Of a DNA stretch of 64,000 nt, positions 26,078 to 35,998 are shown piece by piece (within the stretch, counting starts at the first letter, position 1; each line of letters begins with the position of its first letter). This DNA comes from Pseudomonas denitrificans (nom. rej.) (lineage in GTDB: Bacteria; Pseudomonadota; Gammaproteobacteria; Pseudomonadales; Pseudomonadaceae): assembly GCF_008807415.1 (NCBI RefSeq), contig NZ_CP043626.1, positions 372,001 through 436,000 of the forward strand. Reading direction: 5' to 3'. The notes beneath the pieces were generated by a model. It saw only the letters and a program-made list of their open reading frames with translations, did no database searches and had not been told where the DNA came from. The translations under genes and the position numbers were made by a program.

Positions 26078-26851
26078 TCAGCCGAGGTGGAAGCCGCCAT
26101 CGATGGGGATGATATTGCCGGTCATGTAGGCGCCGGCGGCGCTCGCCAGGCTGATTGCCAGGGCGGACATCTCTTCCTCGCGGCCCCAGCGGCGCATGGG
26201 GATGACGGCGGTGTCCTCGGCCATGGCCTGTTCGTCGTTGGCGATGTGGCGGGTCATCTTGCTGGGGAAGCGGCCGGGGGCGATGACGTTGACGTTGATG
26301 TGGTCCTTCACCAGTTCGCGGGCGAGCATGCGCGACAGCTGGTGCAGCGCGGCCTTGCTCGGGCCATAGGCGTAGGCGCTTTCGCCGTGGGAGGTGAGGC
26401 CGGCCACCGAGCCGATGTTGATCACCCGGGCCGGGTTCTGCGCGCTGCCGCCTTTCTTCAGCAGCGGCAGCAGTTGCTGGATGCAGCTGAACACGGCGGT
26501 GACGTTGAGTTGCATGACCTTCTCCCAGCCCGAGGCCGGGTAGCTTTCCAGCGGTGCGCCCCAGGTGGTGCCGGCGTTGTTCACCAGGATGTCGAGGTGG
26601 TCCAGGCGCTCGTTCAGCTCGGCGGCCAGGGCGCGCGCACCTTCCTCGGTGGCGAGGTTGGCCGGCAGGCCGATGCACTCGCCGTACTGCGACAGCTCGG
26701 CGGCGGTATCGGCGCAGGCGGCGCCATCACGGGCGCAGATGATTACCTTGGCGCCGGCTTCGAGCAGGCCCTGGGCGATCATCCGGCCGATGCCGCGGGT
26801 GCCGCCGGTGACCAGAGCGGTCCGTCCGGCGAGGGAAAAGTACGGGTGCAT
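26078..26851 (-). CDS. rhlG: RhlG-like NADPH-dependent beta-ketoacyl reductase (SDR family)
   Basis: A 257-aa short-chain dehydrogenase very like RhlG: it opens MHPYFSLAGRTALVTGGTRG, has the Rossmann TGGTRGIG, the NNAG motif, the catalytic Ser (NIGSVAG) with YGPSK, and ends YMTGNIIPIDGGFHLG. RhlG reduces beta-ketoacyl intermediates and was first linked to the lipid part of rhamnolipids and to polyhydroxyalkanoates, though its exact role is debated. The presence of rhlG does not by itself show rhamnolipid production; no rhlAB is in the window. Confidence 0.9.
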   Translation of the reverse strand: MHPYFSLAGRTALVTGGTRGIGRMIAQGLLEAGAKVIICARDGAACADTAAELSQYGECIGLPANLATEEGARALAAELNERLDHLDILVNNAGTTWGAPLESYPASGWEKVMQLNVTAVFSCIQQLLPLLKKGGSAQNPARVINIGSVAGLTSHGESAYAYGPSKAALHQLSRMLARELVKDHINVNVIAPGRFPSKMTRHIANDEQAMAEDTAVIPMRRWGREEEMSALAISLASAAGAYMTGNIIPIDGGFHLG

Positions 26852-27024
26852 GAGCCTCTCCTGGCTGGGTTTTCGCCTCACCCTAGCGGTATCGCCGGGG
26901 CGCTCCGAGCACTATCCAATCGGCAAATGCCGACGCATTACGCGATGGCTGCATTTTCTTAACCTGCGCATAACCATCGCTGCCCTAGTGTCCGGCGCAC
27001 GTTCGAGAGGCCGGGGGCCGGGTG

Positions 27025-28608
27025 ATGCAGGGTTGGAGTAACGATCGCAAGGCGCTGGCGCTATTGCTGGGCGCCACGCTGGTGCTGCTGGTGTTCGGGC
27101 TGGGCTGGCGCGAGGTCTGGGGACCGGAAGTGCGCTGGGCGGACATTTCATTGCAGATGCTGCAGTCGGGCGACTACTTCGACCCCTACCTGCGTGGCGC
27201 GCCTTACTACGACAAGCCACTGCTGTCCTACTGGCTGATCACCGCGCCCGCCAGCCTGTTCGGCCTCAACCACTGGACGCTGCGTCTGAGCACCGTACTG
27301 GCCGGGCTGGGCAGCGTCTGGCTGACCTGGTGGCTGGGTGAGCGCCTGTTGCGCAAGGGAACTGGAGTGCTGGCCGGCTGGCTGCTGGCGACCACCTTCT
27401 ACTTCCTGTTCTGGGCGCGGGTGGCGACGGCGGACATGCTCACGGTGTTCGGCGTGCTGGCGGCGCTGGCCTGGTACTGGCGTGATCCGGAGGACACACG
27501 GTTCTCGGGCTACCTGGGCTTCTTCCTGATCCTGTCGCTGACCTCGCTGTGCAAGGGCCTGATCGGCTTCGTCCTGCCGGGGCTGGTGCTGCTGCCGCAC
27601 CTGTTCAGCGAGGGGCGCTGGCGCCGGCACCTGAACCTGCGGCTGATGGCGGCGCTGGCGGTGGCCGGTGCCGCCTACGCTATTCCCTTCGTGCTGTCGC
27701 ACTTCTACGGCCAGCCCAGCTACGGCGAGAGCGGCCTGGCGCTGGTGTTCCGCGAGAACGTCGTGCGCTTCTTCCAGCCCTTTGATCATGAGGGGCCGAT
27801 CTACACCTATCTGCTGTACCTGCCGGCCTACACGCTGCCCTGGGCGCCGTTGTGGATACTCGGCCTGTGGTTCGCCGCGCACCGCTGGCAGCAACTGCAA
27901 CCCAACGCCCGCTGGCTGGTCTGGGCACTGGTGCTGCTCTTCGCCTTCTTCACCGCCAGCGGAGGCCGGCGCAGCTACTACGTACTGCCGCTGGTGCCGT
28001 TCGCCCAGTTGCTGGCGGCCTGGTGGGTGGTCGAATCGCGGCACGAGCGCGGGCTCGCCGGGCTGGGCCGCATCTGGCCTCGGGTGGTGGGCGCGGGAGC
28101 CGTGCTGATGCTGCTGGTGGTTGGCGTGGCTTATCCGTGGAGCAACGGCGAAGGCGGAATTCCGCTCTTCGCCAAGGAGGTGCGCGCCGCGGCAGAGCAG
28201 ACCGCGCCCTGGTCGCAGTGGCGGGTGCTGAACCTCGGCGATGACGATGCACGCCTGCCGATGTATCTGGAGCAGCGCGGCGAACGCCAGGCGCATCCGT
28301 TCCTCTATATCCACTCCGGTTATCCACAGGGCGACAGCGCCGCGCTGTTCGACTGGCTGCGCAAGACTACCGGCGAGGACTGGGACCCGGCGCGTACCCT
28401 GATCATTTCCCAGGTGACGCACGAAGGAAAGCAGCCGCTGAACTGGCTGACGGTGGATCACCGGCTGATCGAGTCGAGGCTCAACAATGGCCAGCGCCTG
28501 GGCCATGCGAAGAACAAGGAGGCCAGCCTGGCGTATCTGCCCATGACCAATCCGCTCAGCGCGAACGCAGTGCCCGGCGCAGCAGAAGCAGGTAAGGCGG
28601 CAGATTGA
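27025..28608 (+). CDS. GT39/ArnT-like membrane glycosyltransferase
   Basis: A 527-aa polytopic membrane protein with about 11-12 helices. The first periplasmic loop has the acidic pair region WGPEVRWADISLQM and the GAPYYDKPLLSYWL segment typical of dolichyl-phosphate-mannose/ArnT-type (GT39, GT83) transferases, which move sugars from polyprenyl phosphate to lipid A, proteins or other acceptors. ATG 27025 is used; GTG 27022 is an alternative. No arn or O-antigen genes are adjacent, so donor and acceptor are unknown. Its last 53 bases overlap the convergent DUF2784 gene. Confidence 0.8.
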   Translation: MQGWSNDRKALALLLGATLVLLVFGLGWREVWGPEVRWADISLQMLQSGDYFDPYLRGAPYYDKPLLSYWLITAPASLFGLNHWTLRLSTVLAGLGSVWLTWWLGERLLRKGTGVLAGWLLATTFYFLFWARVATADMLTVFGVLAALAWYWRDPEDTRFSGYLGFFLILSLTSLCKGLIGFVLPGLVLLPHLFSEGRWRRHLNLRLMAALAVAGAAYAIPFVLSHFYGQPSYGESGLALVFRENVVRFFQPFDHEGPIYTYLLYLPAYTLPWAPLWILGLWFAAHRWQQLQPNARWLVWALVLLFAFFTASGGRRSYYVLPLVPFAQLLAAWWVVESRHERGLAGLGRIWPRVVGAGAVLMLLVVGVAYPWSNGEGGIPLFAKEVRAAAEQTAPWSQWRVLNLGDDDARLPMYLEQRGERQAHPFLYIHSGYPQGDSAALFDWLRKTTGEDWDPARTLIISQVTHEGKQPLNWLTVDHRLIESRLNNGQRLGHAKNKEASLAYLPMTNPLSANAVPGAAEAGKAAD

Positions 28609-28924
28609 CCGCGACCACCACGAGGCCGAGCACGACCTGGGTCGCCTCGGTCAGGCCGGCGGGGTAGATCAGCGGGATCAGGTAGTGCTCGACGAAGCCG
28701 CCGCTGTAGCCACTGTCGCCGGCCAGTGCGCGGAAGTGGTTTTCCAGCGGGGTGAGCGGGCAGTAGAGGTGGAGGAACTCCACCGCCATTCCCCAGGCCG
28801 CCGCCGGCACGTGCAGCCAGGCCAGGCGCGGCCAGCGCAGCACCAGCAGGCCGCCGAGCAGCACGAAGAGGATGAACCCCAGGTGCAGCAGGACGACGGC
28901 GTCGGCGGCCAGGCGATAGAGCAC
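28556..28924 (-). CDS. DUF2784 inner-membrane protein
   Basis: A 122-aa protein with about four membrane helices (VVLLHLGFILFVLLGGLLVL, ATQVVLGLVVVAVNLPPYLL). The GMAVEFLHLYCPLTPLE motif with its Cys, and SGGFVEHYLIPLIYP, are DUF2784 landmarks. Function unknown. It lies seven bases after yehS on the same strand and overlaps the 3' end of the GT39 gene by 53 bases tail to tail. Confidence 0.85.
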   Translation of the reverse strand: MLYRLAADAVVLLHLGFILFVLLGGLLVLRWPRLAWLHVPAAAWGMAVEFLHLYCPLTPLENHFRALAGDSGYSGGFVEHYLIPLIYPAGLTEATQVVLGLVVVAVNLPPYLLLLRRALRSR

Positions 28925-28931
28925 GTTGGCC

Positions 28932-29393
28932 TCAGCGCTGCTGACGCTGGGTCAGGCCCTTGAGGAAGTTGCGCAGCAACTGGTCGCCGCAGGGGCGGTA
29001 GTTGTTGTGGCCGGGTTTGCGGAACAGCGCACCCAGTTCGGTCTTGGTGACGATGAAGCTGACGCTGTCGAGGATCGCGAGGATGTCGTCATCGCGCAGC
29101 TCGAAGGCGACGCGCAGCTTCTTCAGGGTGATGTTGTTGGTCAGCGGCAGTTCCACCGGCGGCAGCGGGCGCGATTCGTCGCGGCCACGGCGATGCACGA
29201 TGAGGCCGTCGAGAAAGTGCGCCAGCACGCGGTCGCTGCACGGCTTGAAGTCCGGCTCGTCGTCGCGGGCGAGGTAGGCGCCGATTTCCTCGGCACTGAC
29301 GTTGAACCCGGCCAGCGCGGTGATCTCGGCCACCTGGGCATCGCGGATGTCCAGCAGGTAGCGCAGGCTGCGCAGCACGTCGTTGTTGGTCAT
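28932..29393 (-). CDS. YehS-like DUF1456 protein
   Basis: A 153-aa cytosolic protein made of two DUF1456 repeats, one starting TNNDVLRSLRYLLDIRD and the other LTNNITLKKLRVAFELRD, each ending in a similar L.FLDGL / LRNFLKGL helix. Function is not known. Probably co-transcribed with the DUF2784 gene that follows it. Confidence 0.88.
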   Translation of the reverse strand: MTNNDVLRSLRYLLDIRDAQVAEITALAGFNVSAEEIGAYLARDDEPDFKPCSDRVLAHFLDGLIVHRRGRDESRPLPPVELPLTNNITLKKLRVAFELRDDDILAILDSVSFIVTKTELGALFRKPGHNNYRPCGDQLLRNFLKGLTQRQQR

Positions 29394-29414
29394 GTTCTTA
29401 CCCTTGAAATGAAA

Positions 29415-29438
29415 AGCCCCGCTTCAGCGGGGCTTTTG
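29415..29438 (-). terminator. Rho-independent terminator between rimO and yehS
   Basis: AGCCCCGC (29415-29422) pairs with GCGGGGCT (29427-29434), with a TTCA loop, four A before and four T after. It closes leftward transcription from rimO just before yehS. Confidence 0.9.
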
Positions 29439-29442
29439 CGGA

Positions 29443-30764
29443 TCAGACCAGTTCGGCCCAGAGGTCGTACTCGTCGGCGTCGGTGATGCGTACACGCACC
29501 TTGTCGCCCGGCTTCACGTCGAAGCTGTCGATGTACACGGCGCCGTCGATTTCCGGGGCGTCGGCGTAGGAGCGGCCGACCGCGCCTTCATCGTCCACTT
29601 CGTCGATCAGCACGTCGATTTCCTTGCCGATCTTCAGTTGCAGGCGGGCGGCGGAGATCGCCTGCTGGTGCGCCATGAAGCGCTCCCAGCGGTCCTGCTT
29701 GACGTCATCGGGTACGACGTCCAGGCCCAGGTCGTTGGCCGGAGCGCCTTCCACCGGGGAGTACTGGAAGCAGCCGACGCGGTCGAGCTGGGCTTCGGTC
29801 AGCCAGTCCAGCAGGTACTGGAAGTCTTCCTCGGTCTCGCCGGGAAGCCGACGATGAAGGTGGAGCGGATGGTCAGCTCGGGGCAGATCTCGCGCCACTT
29901 CTTGATGCGCGCCAGGGTCTTGTCCTCGAAGGCGGGGCGCTTCATGGACTTGAGCACTTTCGGGCTGGCGTGCTGGAAGGGGATGTCCAGGTAGGGCAGC
30001 AGCTTGCCCTGGGCCATCAGCGGGATCACGTCGTCGACGTTGGGGTACGGGTAGACGTAGTGCAGGCGCACCCACACGCCCATCGAGGAAAGCGCCTCGC
30101 ACAGCTCCAGCATGCGGGTCTTCACCGGCTGGCCGTCCCAGAAGTCCAGCTTGTACTTCAGGTCCACGCCGTAGGCGCTGGTGTCCTGGGAGATGACCAG
30201 CAGTTCCTTCACGCCGGCCTTGACCAGGCGCTGGGCTTCGCTGAGCACGTCGCCGACCGGCCGGCTGACCAGCTTGCCGCGCATCGACGGGATGATGCAG
30301 AAGCTGCAGCTGTGGTTGCAGCCCTCGGAAATCTTCAGGTAGGCATAGTGACGCGGGGTCAGCTTGATGCCTTGCGGCGGCACCAGGTCGATCAGCGGGT
30401 TGTGCTCGGCCTTGGGCGGGATCACCTCGTGGACGGCATTGACCACCTGCTCGTACTGCTGCGGGCCGGTCACGGCCAGCACGCTGGGGTGCACGTCACG
30501 GATGCTGTCTTCGGCGACGCCCATGCAGCCGGTGACGATCACCTTGCCGTTCTCGGCGATGGCTTCGCCGATGGCGTCCAGGGATTCGGCCTTGGCGCTG
30601 TCGATGAAGCCGCAGGTGTTCACCACCACCACGTCTGCGTCCTGGTAGGTGGGAACGATTTCGTACCCTTCCATGCGCAGCTGGGTGAGGATGCGTTCGG
30701 AGTCGACAGTCGCTTTCGGGCATCCGAGCGAGACGAATCCGACTTTGGGTGTGGCGGTGGACAT
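29443..30764 (-). CDS. rimO: Ribosomal protein S12 methylthiotransferase RimO, frameshifted as sequenced
   Basis: A radical-SAM enzyme that methylthiolates an aspartate of ribosomal protein S12. The N-terminal UPF0004 domain ([20 protein letters not shown]), the three-cysteine cluster site [13 protein letters not shown] and the C-terminal TRAM domain (...[16 protein letters not shown]) are all present. One frame covers residues up to STFIVGFP and another continues [14 protein letters not shown]. Adding one G/C at the CCGGG run (29840-29844) gives a 440-aa intact protein. An essential-looking, otherwise perfect gene argues for a sequencing error rather than a pseudogene. Confidence 0.9.
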
Positions 30765-31007
30765 GTGCGGCTAACCTCGAAGGGCGCGCTGGCGGCGCCT
30801 CTGATCAAAAAGTGCGCAATTCTAGCGGCGTCCCGCGCACTTGACCAGCCTCTCTGGGACAAGCTGTCGCACGCCGCCTGACAGCCCCGTTCGCCGGTAA
30901 TTCCGGGCAACACGCTCTATAGTCAGTCAGAACCTTCGTACCCGGCTCTTGCATCGACGAAAGGGTCGGAGCAGGATGCGCCGAATTTTTTTGAGGAATT
31001 TTGTTAC

Positions 31008-32912
31008 ATGTCCGATGCAAGCGCCGGCACCGTTGAGCATGAGCAGCCCCATTCGAGCTCCGCGATCGGCCTGATGGTCGGCGCCGTGGGCGTCTGCTAC
31101 GGCGATATCGGCACCAGCCCGCTGTACACCCTCAAGGAAGTCTTCGTCGGCGGATATGGCGTACAGGCCAACCACGACGGCGTGCTCGGCGTGTTGTCGC
31201 TGATCTTCTGGTCGCTGATCTGGGTGGTGTCGATCAAGTACGTGATCTTCGTACTGCGCGCCGACAACCAGGGCGAGGGCGGGGTGATGGCGCTATCCGC
31301 GCTGGCTCGCCGCGCCGCCGCCGGGAAGCATCGGTTGCAGGCAATGGTGGTGATCGCCGGCCTGATCGGTGCGGCACTCTTCTATGGCGACAGCATGATT
31401 ACCCCGGCGATCTCGGTCCTCTCTGCCATCGAGGGCCTGGAGATCGCCTTCGACGGCCTGGAGCACTGGGTGGTGCCGCTGTCGCTGATCGTGCTGGTCG
31501 GCCTGTTCCTCATCCAGAAGCACGGCACCGCGCGCATCGGCATTCTGTTCGGCCCGGTGATGGTGGCGTGGTTCCTCGCGCTGGCGGCGCTGGGCGCCTA
31601 CGGCGTGTCGCGGCAGCCGGAAGTGCTGAAGGCGATGAACCCGGCCTGGGCCTTCAACTTCTTCGTTTCCCATCCGGGCATCGGCGTGGCCATCCTCGGC
31701 GCCACCGTGCTGGCGCTGACCGGCGCCGAAGCGCTGTACGCGGACATGGGCCACTTCGGCCGCAAGCCCATCGCCCGTGCCTGGTTCGCCCTGGTGCTGC
31801 CGGCGCTGGTGCTGAACTATTTCGGCCAGGGCGCGACCATCCTGGTCAACCCGGAAGCCGCGCGGAACCCCTTCTACCTGACCGCGCCGGGCTGGGCGCT
31901 GGTGCCGATGGTGGCGCTGTCCACTGCGGCGACGGTGATTGCATCGCAAGCCGTAATTTCCGGCGCCTTCTCGCTGACCCGCCAGGCCATCCAGCTCGGC
32001 TTCGTGCCGCGCATGTCGATCCAGCACACCTCCAGCCACGAGCAGGGGCAGATCTACATTCCGGGCGTGAACTGGGCGCTGATGGTCGGCGTGGTCCTGC
32101 TGGTGCTGGGCTTCGAATCCTCCGCCGCCCTGGCCTCGGCCTATGGCGTGGCGGTGACCGGGACCATGCTGATGACCACCCTGCTGATGGGCGTGGTGGT
32201 CTGGCTGTTGTGGAAGTGGCCGCTGTGGCTGGCGATTCCGTTCTTCCTGATGATGCTGTTCGTCGACACCCTGTTCTTCGCCGCGAACCTGCCCAAGGTC
32301 GTTCAGGGCGGTGCCTTCCCGGTGATCGCCGGTATCGGTCTGTTCATCCTGATGACCACCTGGAAGCGCGGCCGCCAACTGCTGGTGGACCGCCTCGACG
32401 AGGGCTCGCTGCCGCTGCCGCTGTTCATTTCCAGCATCCGCTCGCAGCCGCCGCACCGTGTGCAGGGCACCGCCGTGTTCCTCACTGCCCGCACCGACGC
32501 CGTGCCCCATGCGCTGTTGCACAACCTGCTGCATAACCAGGTGCTGCATGAGCAGGTCGTGCTGCTCACCGTGGTCAACGAAGACAGCCCGCGCGTGCCG
32601 CCGGACCGTCGCTTCGAGGTGGATGCCTACGGCGAGGGCTTCTTCCGCGTGGTGCTGCACTTCGGCTTCATGGAAGACCCGGACATCCCGCAGGCGCTCA
32701 AACTGTGCCACCTCAACGAGCTGGACTTCAGCCCGATGCGCACCACCTACTTCCTCAGCCGCGAGACGGTGATCCCGTCCAAGCTGATCGGCATGGCGCG
32801 CTGGCGCGAAGCGCTGTTTGCCTTCCTGCTGAAGAACGCCAATGGCAACCTGCGTTACTTCAACCTGCCGCTGAACCGGGTGATCGAGCTGGGGACGCAG
32901 GTGGAAATCTGA
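31008..32912 (+). CDS. kup: Low-affinity potassium uptake protein Kup
   Basis: A 634-aa K+/H+ symporter of the KUP/HAK/KT family. About 12 membrane helices follow a short cytoplasmic start; [20 protein letters not shown] (about residue 20) and [16 protein letters not shown] (about 125) are diagnostic. The C-terminal 170 residues form the cytosolic regulatory domain. GAGGA lies before the ATG, and the gene is divergent from rimO and closed by its own terminator, so it is a single-gene unit. Confidence 0.96.
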   Translation: MSDASAGTVEHEQPHSSSAIGLMVGAVGVCYGDIGTSPLYTLKEVFVGGYGVQANHDGVLGVLSLIFWSLIWVVSIKYVIFVLRADNQGEGGVMALSALARRAAAGKHRLQAMVVIAGLIGAALFYGDSMITPAISVLSAIEGLEIAFDGLEHWVVPLSLIVLVGLFLIQKHGTARIGILFGPVMVAWFLALAALGAYGVSRQPEVLKAMNPAWAFNFFVSHPGIGVAILGATVLALTGAEALYADMGHFGRKPIARAWFALVLPALVLNYFGQGATILVNPEAARNPFYLTAPGWALVPMVALSTAATVIASQAVISGAFSLTRQAIQLGFVPRMSIQHTSSHEQGQIYIPGVNWALMVGVVLLVLGFESSAALASAYGVAVTGTMLMTTLLMGVVVWLLWKWPLWLAIPFFLMMLFVDTLFFAANLPKVVQGGAFPVIAGIGLFILMTTWKRGRQLLVDRLDEGSLPLPLFISSIRSQPPHRVQGTAVFLTARTDAVPHALLHNLLHNQVLHEQVVLLTVVNEDSPRVPPDRRFEVDAYGEGFFRVVLHFGFMEDPDIPQALKLCHLNELDFSPMRTTYFLSRETVIPSKLIGMARWREALFAFLLKNANGNLRYFNLPLNRVIELGTQVEI

Positions 32913-32926
32913 GTTTTCGCTGTATG

Positions 32927-32954
32927 AAAAAACGCGCCCAATGGCGCGTTTTTT
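32927..32954 (+). terminator. Rho-independent terminator of kup
   Basis: ACGCGCC (32932-32938) pairs with GGCGCGT (32943-32949) around a CAAT loop, flanked by A and T runs, so it can act in both directions. Confidence 0.92.
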
Positions 32955-33096
32955 CATTGTGGGTGCAGCCCCGTGCTGATGGCTCTTCGCAGGGGCGAAC
33001 TGCATCGCTGTGCAGGAAATCAGGATCGCCCCCGACCGCCACCACAGGCTCGCGGGGTTGGGCCAAGACGGCCGGAGGACGATGTTCGCGAAAGGC

Positions 33097-33363
33097 TCAG
33101 CCCTGGCTGGTGCTGCCGCCCCATTCGAGGAAGCGGACCTTGTGGGTCTCGCCGTTGTGATCTTGGTAGACCATGTAGGCGGGCACGATGCCGACCTTGC
33201 CGGAGTTGTCGGTGCGGTGCAGAACCTTGTCGACGTCCAGGGACATGCCGTAGTGGTATTCGGTAACCGGCAGCTCGGCGCCGGGGTTCTTGATTGCGTC
33301 CTGGGCAAAAGCCATCGGGGCGAGGCTGGAGATGACAGCCGACACGACAGAGGCAAGCTTCAT
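33097..33363 (-). CDS. DUF2790 small periplasmic protein
   Basis: An 88-aa protein with a signal peptide (SVVSAVISSLAPMAFA) and a mature domain matching DUF2790: VTEYHYGMSLDVDKVLHRTD then VGIVPAYMVYQDHNGE and KVRFLEWGG. The family is almost confined to Pseudomonas, often in several copies, some metal- or copper-responsive; the molecular function is unknown. The gene stands alone between kup and the oxidase genes. Confidence 0.85.
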   Translation of the reverse strand: MKLASVVSAVISSLAPMAFAQDAIKNPGAELPVTEYHYGMSLDVDKVLHRTDNSGKVGIVPAYMVYQDHNGETHKVRFLEWGGSTSQG

Positions 33364-33630
33364 TCTTTATTCCCTCGATAAAACGCTCGGTGAGGGCCCG
33401 CTGGGGCCCTGAATGGGTTTGAAAGCCCCACCGGGGAGCACTGGCATCGATGATGTCTGTCCTGGGGTCCAGACAGGACAGGGGACGATGCTTCAGGCGT
33501 CCATCAGGTGGCGGGGCACGGGAGTGATATTCCTCCTCGGGCTGCCCGCCGGGAAATTGATGTGCTTGCTAATGAAAATTGATGGAGGTGATGCGGCGCT
33601 CTGTCGCAGGTGCGCGCCCGAGGTGGCGCG

Positions 33631-33861
33631 CTAGGGCTGCCAGTCGCGCCAGTGCTCGCAGTCGCCCTGGCAGCGGCCGGGGCAGGCGCAGCCGGTGCGG
33701 CTGCGGCCCGTGGCTTTCTCCATGCGCTGGGCGGCTTCTTCGTCATCGGCGAAGGGCAGCATGCTGGCCTCCTCGATGCCCCGCTCGCGGTGCGCCCGCA
33801 GGCACCAGCCGACGCCGAAGTACAGCGCCAGCAGGCTGACCAGCCCCAGCCAGAGCGTCAT
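33631..33861 (-). CDS. Small membrane protein downstream of orphan ccoN
   Basis: A 76-aa protein with one N-terminal membrane helix (LWLGLVSLLALYFGVGWCL) and a cysteine-rich C-terminus (CACPGRCQGDCEHW) that could bind metal. It starts one base after the ccoN stop, so the two are coupled. It is not a clear CcoQ or CcoS; equivalent small genes follow orphan ccoN copies in other pseudomonads. A role in assembly or stability of the oxidase subunit is inferred from position. Confidence 0.75.
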   Translation of the reverse strand: MTLWLGLVSLLALYFGVGWCLRAHRERGIEEASMLPFADDEEAAQRMEKATGRSRTGCACPGRCQGDCEHWRDWQP

Positions 33862-33862
33862 C

Positions 33863-35290
33863 TCAGGCCATCCGCTCGGCGATGCGCAGGGCTTCCGGGC
33901 GCGCCTGGCGCACGGTCATCCAGGTGTTCCAGGCCATCAGCAGCATGCCGCCGAGGAACAGCATGCCGCCGCTCATGCGCACCACGAAGCCGGGGTGGCT
34001 GGCCTGCAGCGCTTCGACGAAGGAATAGGTGAGCGTGCCGTCGGCGTTCACCGCGCGCCACATCAGGCCCTGGGTGATGCCGTTGACCCACATCGAGGCG
34101 ATGTAGAGGACCGTGCCGATGGTGGCCAGCCAGAAGTGTGCGTTGATCAGACCGATGCTGTGCATCTGTTCGCGACCGAAGACCTTGGGAATCAGGTGGT
34201 AGAGCGAGCCGATGGAAATCATCGCCACCCAGCCCAGTGCGCCGGCATGGACGTGGCCGATGGTCCAGTCAGTGTAGTGAGACAGGGCGTTGACGGTCTT
34301 GATCGCCATCATCGGACCTTCGAAGGTCGACATGCCGTAGAACGCCAGGGAAACCACGAGGAAGCGCAGGATCGGGTCGGTGCGCAACTTATGCCAGGCA
34401 CCGGAGAGGGTCATCATGCCGTTGATCATGCCGCCCCAGCTGGGCGCCAGGAGGATCAGCGACATCACCATGCCCAGGCTCTGCGCCCAGTCGGGCAGCG
34501 CGGTGTAGTGCAGGTGGTGCGGGCCGGCCCAGATGTACAGGGTGATCAGCGCCCAGAAGTGCACGATGGACAGCCGGTAGGAGTACACCGGTCGTCCGGC
34601 CTGCTTGGGCACGAAGTAATACATCATCCCGAGGAAGCCGGTGGTGAGGAAGAAGCCTACTGCGTTGTGTCCGTACCACCACTGCACCATGGCATCGGTG
34701 GCGCCGGAGTACACCGGGTAGGACTTGAACCAGTCCACCGGAATGGCCAGGTGGTTGACGATGTGCAGCATTGCCGTAACGAGGATGAAGGCGGCGAAGA
34801 ACCAGTTGCCCACATAGATGTGCGGAGTCTTGCGCTTCATCAGCGTGCCGAAGAACACCACTGCGTAGGCGACCCAGACGATGGCCATCCATACCGCGCC
34901 GGTGAACTCGATCTCGGCGTATTCCTTGGTGGTGGTGTAGCCCAGCGGCAGGGTGATCATCATGGTCACGATCAGGGCCTGCCAGCCCCAGAAGGTAAAG
35001 GCGGCGAGGCTGTCGGAGAACAGCCGCGTCTGGCAGGTGCGCTGCACCGTGTAGTAACTGGTGGCGAACAGTGCGCAACCGCCGAAGGCGAAGATCACCA
35101 GGCTGGTATGCAGCGGGCGCAGGCGCCCGAAACTGGTCCAGGGCAGGTCCAGGTTCAGTTGCGGCCAGACCAGCTGGGAGGCGATCAGAACCCCCATGGC
35201 CATGCCGATGACGCCCCAGACCACCGTCATGATGGCGAACTGGCGGACCACCTTGTAGTTGTACGCCTGCTCCGTGCTTCTCGTGTTCAT
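33863..35290 (-). CDS. ccoN: cbb3-type cytochrome c oxidase catalytic subunit I (orphan CcoN)
   Basis: A 475-aa haem-copper oxidase subunit with about 12 helices. Haem and copper ligands are visible in [30 protein letters not shown] and [10 protein letters not shown]. No ccoO or ccoP subunit genes adjoin it, only a small membrane protein. Orphan CcoN subunits such as CcoN4 of P. aeruginosa join CcoO/P subunits encoded elsewhere to make isoforms with altered cyanide tolerance and a role in phenazine-linked biofilm respiration, so this is a likely CcoN4 counterpart. No Anr box was found by eye. Confidence 0.9.
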   Translation of the reverse strand: MNTRSTEQAYNYKVVRQFAIMTVVWGVIGMAMGVLIASQLVWPQLNLDLPWTSFGRLRPLHTSLVIFAFGGCALFATSYYTVQRTCQTRLFSDSLAAFTFWGWQALIVTMMITLPLGYTTTKEYAEIEFTGAVWMAIVWVAYAVVFFGTLMKRKTPHIYVGNWFFAAFILVTAMLHIVNHLAIPVDWFKSYPVYSGATDAMVQWWYGHNAVGFFLTTGFLGMMYYFVPKQAGRPVYSYRLSIVHFWALITLYIWAGPHHLHYTALPDWAQSLGMVMSLILLAPSWGGMINGMMTLSGAWHKLRTDPILRFLVVSLAFYGMSTFEGPMMAIKTVNALSHYTDWTIGHVHAGALGWVAMISIGSLYHLIPKVFGREQMHSIGLINAHFWLATIGTVLYIASMWVNGITQGLMWRAVNADGTLTYSFVEALQASHPGFVVRMSGGMLFLGGMLLMAWNTWMTVRQARPEALRIAERMA

Positions 35291-35441
35291 GCTCGATTCC
35301 CGCTTGTGTCAGAACGTCCGGGCGCGCCATGGACTGCGAGTCCGACACGCTTCGGTGAGCGGGCAATCTAGGAAAATGCGCGGGCAGGAAACAGATTCAG
35401 ATAGGCCGCGCAAATACGGATCAGCGGCCTGCGCTGCGGAA

Positions 35442-35876
35442 TCAGGCGATGTCCAGCCGCCCTGCGAGGAAATGCCGCAGGCGTTCCTGCAGATAATCCA
35501 CTGCCTCGTCATGGGCGAGGTATTCGCTGACCCGCATCAGGCGCCAGTACTGGCCTTCGTCGCCAAAGCGGATGGCCTCGAACTCGGCTTGCTCCAGGCG
35601 CGCCACCAGGAACCACGCCCAGGGCGCCGGGCCATGGGTGGCCGGGTAGCGGCGCTGCCATTCGATGCGCTGCTCGTCCAGGCGCAGGGCGAATTCTTCC
35701 TCCAGTTCGCGCAGCGCGCATTGCGCCGGCGTTTCGCCGCCTTCGCGGCCGCCGCCAGGGAAATCCCAGCAGCCGGGGTAGGGGATGCCGGGCTTCTCGT
35801 CGCGCTTGTAGACCACCAGCTGGCCGGCGTGGAACAGCGCGAGCTTGGCGCCGGTGAAGTCTTCTTCTGGCTGCAT
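35442..35876 (-). CDS. Nudix hydrolase
   Basis: A 144-aa pyrophosphohydrolase with a complete Nudix box, [19 protein letters not shown] (G-x5-E-x7-REL-x-EE) at about residues 43-62, which binds Mg2+ and cleaves nucleoside diphosphates linked to another group. WDFPGGG precedes the box as usual. The substrate is unknown. It is divergent from the RluB-type gene. Confidence 0.88.
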   Translation of the reverse strand: MQPEEDFTGAKLALFHAGQLVVYKRDEKPGIPYPGCWDFPGGGREGGETPAQCALRELEEEFALRLDEQRIEWQRRYPATHGPAPWAWFLVARLEQAEFEAIRFGDEGQYWRLMRVSEYLAHDEAVDYLQERLRHFLAGRLDIA

Positions 35877-35998
35877 GGCTTTCTTCCTCCTGTAAGTCGA
35901 CTAGTCTTTCCCGACTGCGGACGGTGCTTTGCTGCCCGCAAGCGCGTATGATGCGCGACCTTTTTTATTCGTTGCATGCCACACCGGGAGGTGCCCAG

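Noticed and set aside
35291..35441. Anr/FNR box upstream of ccoN
   Set aside because: No convincing TTGAT-N4-ATCAA site was found by eye in this gap.
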